Origin: Protula sp. h YS-2021
Lineage: Eukaryota > Annelida > Polychaeta > Sabellida > Serpulidae
DNA length: 64,000 nucleotides
NCBI GenBank assembly: GCA_949752745.1
Contig: OX457032.1
Coordinates: 10,357,543-10,421,542 of the forward strand
Direction of reading: 5' to 3'
Below are positions 10,430 to 19,547 of this stretch, piece after piece. The position numbers and the translations under genes are program-made. Under the pieces are notes generated by a model. It was not told where the DNA came from. It did not search any database and saw nothing but the letters and a program-made list of their open reading frames with translations. How positions within the stretch are numbered: position 1 is the first letter of the stretch; the number at the start of each line of letters is the position of its first letter.

Positions 10430-10828
10430 TCAATTTAACATTAAACTTTTTCACAAATGCATTCAATACATTGATAAACGAATGCCATTCATGCCAATCT
10501 AAATTAATATATGTACCATAGACGTTATACCAGAGTTTGTAAACGCTATGAAAACTAGCATAACACTGTCCATTACCAAACTTTATTATTTTAACATCTT
10601 CATGTTCAGACAGTTTCGTTCATATCTATGTTCATTTATGTCAATGTCTATCATCATAACCCACATGGGATGTGTCAGCTCAATGGACTTGGTACCCCAC
10701 ATGAGTTGCACTTTCAAGTCCTCTTTGAATTGAAGCGTCAGGTTCTTTCCAACCTCATGCTTGTAACAGAGCGTACCATTCCACTGTGTTGAGGGTGATG
10801 TAGTCGTAGCGTTCTGTAAGCTCGCCAT
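10430..10828 (-). pseudogene. PC4-like protein 4 (copy A)
   Basis: Homologue of 24288-24671. ATG at 10828 (MASLQNATTTSPSTQWNGT), then VGKNLTLQFKED and KSIELTHPM. A frame change near 10600 comes before the second half, which still reads out as IIKFG...YNVYGTYINLDWHEWH. The C-terminal hydrophobic helix preceded by a conserved Trp matches the PC4 dimer-helix pattern. It overlaps the next gene by about 70 nt, as in copy B. Confidence 0.65.
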
Positions 10829-11072
10829 ACTGGCGAAATCGTACAAACACGTCTAGACAGTTCACAGTCACACGCACTTCAAAATCCTCTGAGAGTATGA
10901 GGAGAAAGCCAGGTATCCTGAGCTTCTCTAGATGGTCTTTCAACACGGATTGTTCCTCAGGCGATAGAATGATGTACTTTCCAAAATGTCTAAACACAAT
11001 TTCAACACATAAGTTCCTCAGATATGCCAATCCATCTGTAAAGGGTTCACAGTCTGATAAAACGTCTTCCAT
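10755..11072 (-). pseudogene. PC4-like protein 3 (copy A)
   Basis: Homologue of 24032-24385: YLRNLCVEIVFRHFGKYIILS, LRIPGFLLILSEDFEVRVTV and ITLNTVEWYALLQ. The normal first ATG is TTG here, so the first usable ATG is the internal one at 11072. The frame is otherwise open but stops early, 10 residues short of copy B. Two PC4-like half-domains can be seen (see 24032). Confidence 0.6.
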
Positions 11073-11099
11073 CTCGTTCAACAGTCAGATTAACTATGA

Positions 11100-11430
11100 G
11101 GTGTCTTCTGGTCTTCGAAGCCTTTGATCCACTTCTTTCACCTGCTTCTTTAACATTTTTCATTCAGGTATTGTTAGCAAAATACCCTTTTTCGTTGGAC
11201 GATTTCTTCCAAACCCTCATCTCTGAGGTACTTGCGAATGTTCACCACTCATTCATTGCTTTGTTTCATAATTTTAATGTACTCTCCATTTCCTAGAGAA
11301 AGCATTCAATCCTACGACAATTTCTTGATGGTAGTGGTTGCGGTAGGATTTTTTACTTTAAAGTCTTTGACTGTATCAGCAAGAGTATCCGTATCAGTTG
11401 CAGATCTCTTACGACTTCCAAGTTCCAAGT
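11100..11430 (-). pseudogene. PC4-like protein 1 (copy A)
   Basis: Homologue of 23274-23636. The KRSAT...DTLADTVKD start, GNGEYIKIMKQSNE, NIRKYLRDEG, RNRPTKKGILLTIPE and KKQVKEVD are all visible. Three internal stops (two of the type TGA for Trp/Gly codons) and no proper ATG make it dead. PC4-like gene 2 of copy B is absent: gene 3 follows after only about 30 nt. Confidence 0.75.
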
Positions 11431-11482
11431 TAACGCTTCAATGTTCACACCTCAAATAACTCTTACATTGGAGGACCTCTCC

Positions 11483-11490
11483 CTTTTATA
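11483..11490 (-). promoter_or_regulatory. TATA box overlapping pPolB stop (copy A)
   Basis: TATAAAAG on the minus strand contains the TAA that ends pPolB in its ancestral frame. It faces the PC4-like genes. The same overlap exists in copy B at 23202-23209. Confidence 0.7.
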
Positions 11491-14400
11491 ACATGGCCTT
11501 ATAATGTCCATGTGCCAGGGTGGAAATAGCCATCATTCAACACGTATCGTCGTCGTCATGTCGTCATATTGGGAGAGGGCTACTTTCCTCAACTTCTCCG
11601 AGAAAAGTTGGTGGCTATGACTTCGAATAATGTGTCCTGTAGCCACCGTTTGAGTTTGGTTGAACAAACTGTCTCTATACTGCATATGTTTAATGCGTCT
11701 TTAACAAGCTCGAGTGTTACCTTTAGCTGTATGTTTTCGTTTCCCACCGTACATTGTTTCCCACTGTACATTTTCGGTCTGAGTATAACAAACTCTTCAA
11801 GGGATGCCTGCCGTCTCATCCTTCATTTTCCCAAGCACTTTTTTGCTCACGTTGGAATGTAGGAAGTGATCTGACGGATAGTCACTTGTGTCGAACAGGT
11901 CAGCATCTTGCTGCATATCCATGTAGATATCTTCGGTTTCAATGTCATAACATAGATTGTTGGTGTCGCTGAACAGCAAATTGGCATTGGAATACCTGGC
12001 CATTATGTAGTTGTAATGAAAGTGGAACATGAGCACTTTCTGAGGTCGAGAATCGTGAAGCAAACTTGAATGGGATTATTCAGAACCAAATCCACTTTGC
12101 GTAAATGTACGGCGGTCAAATCTTCGTTGAAAATTTTGAATTTGTGGAAAGAAGGTGTGGCTACAAGTTTCATGAGCCGCTTTTCCTTGTGAACAAGTTC
12201 AACATTGATTCGCTTTCTCACAGTTTCCATGGTTTTGCCAAACACAGAGCTGTTCATCAGCTTGAAGAAGTCTATCTCAAATGGGTTCTTGGCAAATTTT
12301 CTCTTTTCTGTGTTCAAGGTAATGTATTTTGCCAACCGCTTACTCTGTGCAAACATGATGGCACGATGCACTTTGGTGACTTTTAACCCCAGTGAGACGT
12401 ACTGTTGTAAATTCCTATAATGAAGCACATATTTCTGTACTCAAACAATTCTCCAACTTTCACACATTTCTGTTCTGCAGCTACTGGGTAGTGATTATGA
12501 CGATCATGGATTGAATGTAGGTATTCTAAATCAGCTTCCAAAATGAATCCAATATCGTCATCTTCAGCTACATCCATGGATTCTGTCGATTGATTCTGGC
12601 TCGCTCACCCACATAAATCCACTTTGAGGCATGCTTTGTCACATGGCCCAACCATATAAGTTGTTTGCGTCCAGGTACATTAGGTAGTTGCTTGGTATCT
12701 CAGAATTGTAATCTGATACGTAGGGGTTATTTGCTTTCGCGTACTTGTGCGTGATCACAGATATTCCTTCACGTATGTACATGTCAATGCCATTGATCAA
12801 TTCCAACATCACCTTTGTCGCTTTTAACATAGCATCCCACGACAGTCCTGGAGCTGTATAGTAGTGGGCAGGATCCAATTCATACGTGTTGAGGCACACT
12901 TGACGAAAATTTTCAAACACGTTAGCTAGCAGTAACACATCTGATTTCAGGTACAGGTCGTGGTATTCGCCGAATGTGGTACAGTTGAATGTATCCCACA
13001 CCTTCTGCGCATGAGCATGTCCTCTTTGCTGAGCTGACTATAAAACTTGTCCTTGGATGGTTCGTCCACGTAATCGTAGGGGTACACTCCCTTTCACAGC
13101 AGCAAATCTTGTTGGTTACTATCATGAATGCGAGAGGTCATGTTGTAGAGATTATCTTTCCCTTCTGCTGCAAGGTTGGATACTAACTTGTGTAGAGAGG
13201 TGCTCGTGAGCTGAAAGCTGTCCGTGAATTTCAGATTGCTTATGGTAAATGCAATATATTTCTCAATGGTGTTGGGAATGACTGTAATCGTTTCATCATT
13301 TAATTTCCCAATTTCTTCCCTGATTAGATGACTGTCATAGCCTCTCGCAAATTGTGAAAAAAACACAGGAACGATAAAAGAATCTTTATCCCGCTATCGA
13401 TCCTTTCTAAGTCGGAATTGCAAGTTGCATTCTCTATGTGCTGCTCCGCGATATTTGCCATTGATGTGGTCATGGTCTCTCACACGATCCGCTCCTAGAG
13501 GCTCATGAGAAATGTAACAATCGACAGCGTTCTTAAAATTCTCTCGGTCCTCACGGGTCATCACCATATCATTTGGTTGCTCTAAACCACGCACAATACG
13601 ATCACGCTCATTCACCATATGGTCTAAAAAGACCTTTACAGCATTGTCTCCTCGATATAAGACTGGTGCACGTGTGTCGTACTGACTAACAACCACATAG
13701 GCAAAGCTGTTGGGACGATGATGCTGATACTTGACTCCTTCTTCATGCTTTTGCGTGAAACATTCAAAGTCGGCATAAATCACAAAAGGTGCACGCTGTT
13801 GTTTGGCTACATTCTTGAATTTGATGAAAGGTTCCTTGGGGAATGATAAACGTTGCGCTCCATGCTTGCCAGTCACTTCACGATGCTTGTCTAAAAGATC
13901 TTGTCGCATAAACGCGTGACGACAGTTGAAACAATAAGAAGCTGCAGTCTTATGCTTTGATCGATAAAACATAAGTCTGCTGAGATTCTTAATCAAGCAG
14001 TAATGCCTTTTCTTGCCATTGCTAATCAGAAATAAGTTGATTTCTCTCACACTGATGTTTCGACTGAGTTGTATCGGAACAACTACATCTTGTTCATATC
14101 CAAACACGTTGATGGACACATCGTTCTCCTTTTCAAACTTTGGAATGTCCGTAATTAGCGTTGGAAATGGCATACCCTCTACCTTTAATTCTTTCTCAAA
14201 TGGTTTGTAATGACTCACTCGACATGGGTTGTTTTCATGAGGGTGAAGGTAAGCCAATACTGACCACAAGAAACACTTTTTGTCATCATTCTTAATGTTT
14301 ATCACGCCTCTTGTATTCTTCACTTTCTTCGGTAATGGAATAAAACTACTCACTTCCAGGGGCGCTGATGTAGCTGTATGTACTTCAATGTACAATATAT

Positions 14401-15079
14401 TATCCAACACCAAGAGCCTTGTTGTTTATGTTCGTCAAACTTAGTAAATAATTCTTTATAGGCTTCTGGCAAGTCCTTTTCAATATCCGCTGGATTGTAT
14501 GCCGTATATGCTGGACTGCTGATAAACGCGTTATCCACTTGTTCTGTCATAACACCTTCTGCATTCGCTGTCAATTTCTTGAAGCGAGCATGCACCACAA
14601 TGTACCATTTCGTTCCACAAAGTCTCCAACAAATGTGCCTTAATACGGTTCCCTTGCTGTCGCATTTTAAGTAGTAGATCCGTTCCATCCTCAGACTCAA
14701 ACCGTTTTTTCTGCGCGTTTTCACTAAGAATAACCTTTCTACCTCTCCCTACTTGTCCCTTCTTTTGTTTCTTTGAAACATGTTCTTCATCAGACACATT
14801 TTTCATCTCAGCTGGTATGCATGCATGTGCCTCAAACGCATCCAGAGATCGAAATTCTACATTGGATTTAAGGCAGAGGACTGGCTTATGTATCCAAATG
14901 TCATCTTGTTCCATCTTTCGTCTCTTTGCTCCTTTCTTATGCTCTTCAAGAGCACGTTTCACTGCAGTTTTCATCTCAGCTTTAATACATGTATGTGTCT
15001 CAAACAATTCCAAAGATGGAAATTCCACATTGCATTCAAGGCAGAGGACTGGTATATCCTTGACTGAACTAGCTGCCAT
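11486..15079 (-). pseudogene. Protein-primed DNA polymerase B (copy A)
   Basis: Nine minus-strand blocks cover the whole pPolB of copy B. The N-terminal C2H2-like fingers (CLECNVEF...H-C and CLKSNVEF...H-C) follow the ATG at 15079. Then come KKCFLWSVLAYLHP, ExoI YADFECF (about 13765), the RDHDH zinc motif (about 13470), ExoIII YHDLYLKSDVLLLA (about 12950), motif A YLDANNLYGWAM (12650), motif B MNSSVFGKTMENVR-like (12230) and the remnant of motif C (reads SDTNNLCYD instead of SDTDSLCYD, about 11960). At least seven frame changes and an internal loss around 12430 (about 30 codons) make it inactive. The C-terminus lacks the Ala-rich tail of copy B. Confidence 0.9.
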
Positions 15080-15143
15080 TGTTATTGTTGTGGTCGTACC
15101 AATTGCTTGAACTGAAATGCTGAAATGTGTTCTCAGGCATCTC

Positions 15144-15257
<114 letters not shown>

Positions 15258-15282
15258 TACATAGACAGAATTAGCGTTTATT

Positions 15283-15677
15283 TCATAAGAGAGGAAGGCC
15301 CTTGGAAGGGCCGAAAGTTTTAGTAAGTTGGCTCTTCACCAACATGTCGGGTTCCAGCAACTGCAATGGTATCTGTAAAACTGCTGCATGGTAAACGGTC
15401 TTCCTGAAATTATAATATGTGCTGTTTCTAAGTGTCGCGCCACACCACCAGCAGTCTGTACATACCGGTCCCGGCCCAGGCAACGTCGCTGTGAACATGT
15501 ACCATAGCAGACCGCGACAGGTTTTACAACCGAACCGACGCGTTGCGTTGTGGTATACGGGGCAGTTATGAGGCTGTCCTGCATATTCTAGCACACCAAG
15601 CACTTGTATCACTCCGTTGTTAGTATTACTGGACGACCGTTCCTGATCACTGTGATTGTCTTGTTAGTTGAAGTCAT
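15283..15677 (-). CDS. Small Cys-rich protein, possibly frameshifted
   Basis: ATG at 15677 (MTSTNKTITVIRNGRPVILT) follows a TATA box by about 45 nt. That frame ends after 22 codons. An overlapping frame starting near 15612 continues for about 109 residues, with CPVYHNATRRFGCKTC and CTDCWWCG pairs that look like a zinc-binding module. One indel near 15612 would join them. It lies between the pPolB start and the G-rich repeat of copy A, where other Polintons carry accessory genes. No family is recognised. Its cysteine layout loosely resembles the divergent gene at 15956. Confidence 0.4.
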
Positions 15678-15720
15678 CTTGCTGGTTGTTTTGGATTACT
15701 TCAACCAGCGTTTAACCGTC

Positions 15721-15728
15721 TATTTATA
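15721..15728 (-). promoter_or_regulatory. TATA box (TATAAATA)
   Basis: TATAAATAGACGG on the minus strand, 44-51 nt upstream of the ATG at 15677. Confidence 0.55.
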
Positions 15729-15754
15729 CGCTATTTTTCATGTTTTCCTTGGAG

Positions 15755-15840
15755 GGGGGTCTGGAAACCAAAAATGTTCAGAATTGTCTGAAACGTGTAA
15801 ATATGCAAAAATCGCAAAATGCCCCCCCCCGGGGGGGGGG
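15755..15840 (-). repeat. Single inverted copy of the C-rich repeat
   Basis: The reverse complement of the 2430-3060 unit (CAAAAATGTTCAGAATTGTC, then GCAAAAATCGCAAAATG and a C9/G10 run). It supports these repeats as inverted ends of copy A. Confidence 0.7.
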
Positions 15841-15907
15841 GCAGATATACTATACATAGGTATATCTAGCTGTCTCTCCTGGGGGGTGTGACCTAATTTT
15901 TCTAAGG

Positions 15908-15915
15908 TATATAAG
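15908..15915 (+). promoter_or_regulatory. TATA box (TATATAAG)
   Basis: TATATAAG 41-48 nt upstream of the ATG at 15956. Confidence 0.55.
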
Positions 15916-15955
15916 TGTTTCCCTTTACCCATGCCTTCAGTATCAGTCTTTAGTC

Positions 15956-16251
15956 ATGGAGTGCTATTTCGCAATGAACCACCCGCTCACTATTAAAGAA
16001 GTGCAGGAAGTGCATTGTCCGTTGCGACAACTTTCCGGTCGGCTGTACCGACGCTTTTTCTGCGGTTGTTACCTGACCCGGGGAATGCAGCAGCTAACTG
16101 TATTCAGTCCTCTTCGACGACATAGTGACCACGCATACCAGGCGGCTCTAAGGCACGAATATACACTGCAGTGCCAGACATGTCAAGCAGCAACAGACAA
16201 CTTCATGTTCAACTCGCTGCAGATGTCGGAGTGTGTTCGTCAAGTGCAGGA

Positions 16252-16348
<97 letters not shown>

Positions 16349-16411
16349 AAAAGAGACAGAGAAAAAGAAATTGCCATCTGGGTTAAAAAAGCTATGATGC
16401 TTAGGAAATGA
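15956..16411 (+). CDS. Small Cys-rich protein with microsatellite tail
   Basis: MECYFAMNHPLTIKEVQEVHC starts behind a TATA box. About 100 residues of ordinary composition follow, with HCP, FFCGC and LQCQTC cysteine pairs. The frame then enters a (GA)n tract encoding Arg-Glu repeats. The native end is probably replaced or extended by the microsatellite. It is not recognised as a known family. Its position between the two Polintons and its viral-style TATA spacing suggest viral rather than host origin. Confidence 0.4.
16255..16347. repeat. (GA)n microsatellite
   Basis: About 45 GA repeats with one interruption. Confidence 0.95.
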
Positions 16412-16764
16412 ACGCTAACTCTGTCATGGTGTTGGCATGTACGTGTGTGCGGAGAGAAAAAAAATTGCCATCTAGGTTAAAATACCTACGAGGCTTACGA
16501 AATGAACCCCAATTCTGTCATGATGTTGGTATGTGCGTGCGTGCGGAGAGAGAAAAAAGTGCCATCTAGGTTAAAATACCTACGAGGCTTACGAAATGAA
16601 CGCCAATTCTGTCATGGTGTTGGTATGTGCGTGCGTGCGGAGAGAGAAAAAATTGCCATCTAGGTTAAAATACCTACGAGGCTTACGAAATGAACGCCAA
16701 TTCTGTCATGGTGTTGGTATGTACGTGTGTATGGAGAAAAAAAAATTGCCACCTAGGTTAAAGT
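16370..16764 (+). repeat. 95-bp tandem repeat next to copy B
   Basis: Four units, each with GCCATCTAGGTTAAAATACC, GAGGCTTACGAAATGAACGC and CTGTCATGGTGTTGGTATG, spaced about 91-96 bp. The last unit runs straight into the left end of copy B at 16765. Confidence 0.85.
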
Positions 16765-16814
16765 ACCCCACTGGGGTCATTCTCTGGGGTCATTCTCTGG
16801 GGTAGAACTCTTAT

Positions 16815-16979
16815 TTATTCTGGGGTGATTCTCTTGTAAGAGTTCTGCCCCAGAGCCCATGTTTCATAGAGGAACGCCTGGTAGTCGACATATACCTCTT
16901 CCCATAAATCGGCATCCTTCTTTGAGAAATGATAAGCCGCCAGGCGTTCCTCAGTGAAAAATTCTTTCTTAAACTGCAT
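16815..16979 (-). CDS. 54-aa ORF in left TIR
   Basis: MQFKKEFFTEERLAAYHFSK starts a small charged and aromatic frame that ends at the TIR tip. An identical copy is at 35838-36002. Its composition looks like protein, unlike the repeat-derived frames around it, but there is no family match. A promoter is not visible. Confidence 0.3.
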   Translation of the reverse strand: MQFKKEFFTEERLAAYHFSKKDADLWEEVYVDYQAFLYETWALGQNSYKRITPE

Positions 16980-19257
16980 ATTATTTTTTCGACACGTCTG
17001 CTCTCTACAAAAGTTCGAAAGCTCTGCAGGCGGAGATGACGAAATGTGTGTATGTGACGAAATGATGTGTGAAACGTCAGACCACCCCCCCCACCCCTCC
17101 TTGTCAATACACAGTACAGAGTACAGAGTATTGACGACCACCCCCCCACCCCTCCCCCAAGAATCTGTGTTGCCGACCACCCCCCCACCCCTCCCCTAGA
17201 ACAGAGTAACAGAGTAACAGAGTATTACTATTTGCATAAAACAACTCCCAAACAAAAAGTAAACTTATGTTAGTATGTTTAAAGCATTTTTCCACACATT
17301 TTTCTTGACGAAATGGATGGTTGTATAAACGAAACGCCATTTGTGCAGTTGTTAGGGTGATTACGAGATTGGAAATAACGACTTCCGCTGAAGCGTTGAT
17401 GAAGCGCTGATGAAGCGTTGAAGTGTATAACCCCCCCTCCCTCCCCAAATTGAAAAAAAAAGCTCACGTGAGTGTCTCGAGTGAAAAGGTGTGTGCCGTG
17501 CCGAGACGGGGTGGGGTGTGTGGTGTGTGGAGAGACAGAGACAGAGAGAGTTTTTTTTTTGAAAGAAGGCGTGAGTGTCTCGAGTGAAAGGGGGTGTGTA
17601 CGCCGAGACGGGGTGGGGGGTGTGTGTGGAGAGAGACAGAGACAGAGAGAGTTTTTTTTTTGAAAGAAGGCGTGAGTGTCTCGAGTGAAAGGGGTGTGTA
17701 CGCCGAGACGGGTGCCGCATTGCAAAGCACGTCAGACCACCCCCCCCACCCCTCCCCCAAGACTCTCCGAGACGTCTCGAGTGAAAGGGTGTGTGTGCGC
17801 CGAGACGGGTGCCGCATTGTTGAAACGTCAGACCACCCCCCCACCCCTCCCCCAAGAATCTCCGAGACGTCTCGAGTGAAAGGGGGTGTGTGTGCCGAGA
17901 CGGGGTGGGGTGTGTGGGGTGTGGAGAGACAGAGACAGAGAGTTTTTTTTTTTGAAAGAAGGCGTGAGTGTCTCGAGTGAACGAGGATGTGTACGCCGAG
18001 ACGGGTGCTGCATTGTTGCATGCATTGCAAAGCACGTCCGTTGAAACGTCAGACCACCCGCCCACCCCTCCCCAAGCGAGAGACGAGAGAGTGTGACGAA
18101 AGAAAACGTCATATGATGCAAGGATGCTGCTGCATGGATTACGATTGCGAGGGATTGCGAGCGAAAAGTGTGTTTCCGGTGGAAGGATTGGGAAAGGTTG
18201 TAGAATGGTGCAATGGTAGAATGGTATGGGGGGCTTGTGAAAAAAAAAGCCGAGACGTCTCGAGTGAAAGGGGGTGTGCCGTGCCGAGACGGTGTGGAGA
18301 TAGAGTTTTAAAGCATTTCCCATTCTCATGCATACTTTTCCAAACAGAGTTGTTCTCGAGTGAAGGAGGGTGTGTGTGCCGAGACGGGGTGGGGTGAAAG
18401 GGTGTGTGTGGAGAGAGACAGAGAGAGAGACAGAGAGACAGAGAGAAGAAGGTGTGTCTCGAGTGAAAGGGTGTGTGCCGTGCCGAGACGGTGTGGAGAT
18501 AGAGTTTTAAAGCATTTCCCATTCTCATGCATACTTTTCCAAACAGAGTTGTTCTCGAGTGAAGGAGGGTGTGTGTGCCGAGACGGGGTGTGGGGTGTGT
18601 GGGGTGTGGAGAGACAGAGACAGAGAGTTTTTTTTTTTGAAAGAAGGCGTGAGTGTCTCGAGTGAACGAGGGTGTGTACGCCGAGACGGGTGCCGCATTG
18701 TTGAAACGTCAGACCACCCCCCACCCCTCCCCCAAGAATCTCCGAGACGTCTCGAGTGAAAGGGGGTGTGTGTGCCGAGACGGGTGCCGCATTGCAAAGC
18801 ATGTCAGACCACCCCCCCACCCCTCCCCAAGAATCTCCGAGACGTCTCGAGTGAAAGGGGGTGTGTGTGCCGAGACGGGTGCCGCAGTGCAAAGCATGTC
18901 AGACCACCCCCCAACCATCCCCCAAGAATCTCCGAGACGTCTCGAGTGAAAGGGGGTGTGTGCGCCGAGACGGGTGCCGCATTGTTGAAACGTCAGACCA
19001 CCCCCCCCCACCCCTCCCCCCCCAAAAAAAAAAGTCGAGACGTCTCGAGTGAAAGAGGCTGCTTACGGGACACACTGGGGAAGAGTATGTACACAGCAGC
19101 AACACTTGCTTGACGTTTCGCGTTTTCGCCGTTGGCGTCTCGAGTGAAAGAGGCTGCTTACGGGACACACTGGGCCACTGGGAATCGCTACCAGTGTCAC
19201 TTGCTTCACCGTCTCGTTTCGTTGACGTCTCGCTTGACTCAGCAGCGGATGGTTGGG

Positions 19258-19265
19258 TATAAAAG
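19258..19265 (+). promoter_or_regulatory. TATA box in left TIR
   Basis: TATAAAAG followed by a G run and CAGTACAGTGTAGCAGTGTA repeats. It lies about 70 nt before the ATG at 19335 and 180 nt before pPolB. The identical box at 33528-33535 serves the opposite end. Confidence 0.7.
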
Positions 19266-19334
19266 AGGGGGGGGGGGTGTGTGTGGACCTCATCAGTACA
19301 GTGTAGCAGTGTACAGTGTAGCAGTGTAGCAGTC

Positions 19335-19547
19335 ATGGAGAACAAGACAAGGAGCGCAACAAGCAACGCAGCGGCGGCAGGCAGGCAGGCAGCAGCGCAG
19401 CGCAGCAAGCAACAGCAAGCAACAGCAAGCAACAGCAAGCAAGGATGGCTACGAATTCAGACACATCAGTGTTTTGTCATGAGTGCAAACAGACATTTCC
19501 ATTTCTGGACTTGTATGTGGCACATACATGTAAACCAGCAAGGTTGA
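19335..19547 (+). CDS. TIR-encoded leader ORF overlapping pPolB
   Basis: ATG at 19335 starts MENKTRSATSNAAAA, identical to the first residues of the double-PC4/zinc gene at the other end (33462). Here the frame runs through a CAGCAAGCAA repeat and overlaps the pPolB start out of frame, ending at 19547. It is most likely an upstream ORF left by TIR sharing, and it could lower pPolB translation. Confidence 0.35.
   Translation: MENKTRSATSNAAAAGRQAAAQRSKQQQATASNSKQGWLRIQTHQCFVMSANRHFHFWTCMWHIHVNQQG

Larger units (their letters stand above)
16766..19408 (+). repeat. Left terminal inverted repeat of copy B
   Basis: The reverse complement of 33406-36051 apart from homopolymer length changes. From the tip inward it holds CCCCAGAGAATGACCCC-type repeats, a 54-codon ORF, C-run blocks, then about 16 spaced copies of CTCGAGTGAA, most followed by GGGTGTGTGTGCCGAGACGG and a CCCCCCCACCCCTCCCC block. 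It ends with a TATA box, a GTGTAGCAGT repeat leader and the first about 25 codons of a reading frame shared with the other end. An 80-bp block is duplicated at 18300-18380 and 18495-18575. Confidence 0.9.

Noticed and set aside
16171..16386. Arg-Glu repeat protein in a second frame
   Set aside because: Shadow of the GA microsatellite; the frame at 15956 has the promoter and normal composition.
17100..19110. Many long Ser/His/Arg- or Cys-rich frames in the TIRs on both strands
   Set aside because: They are translations of the 95-bp C-run repeats; frames are open only because repeats lack stops, and composition is repeat-driven.
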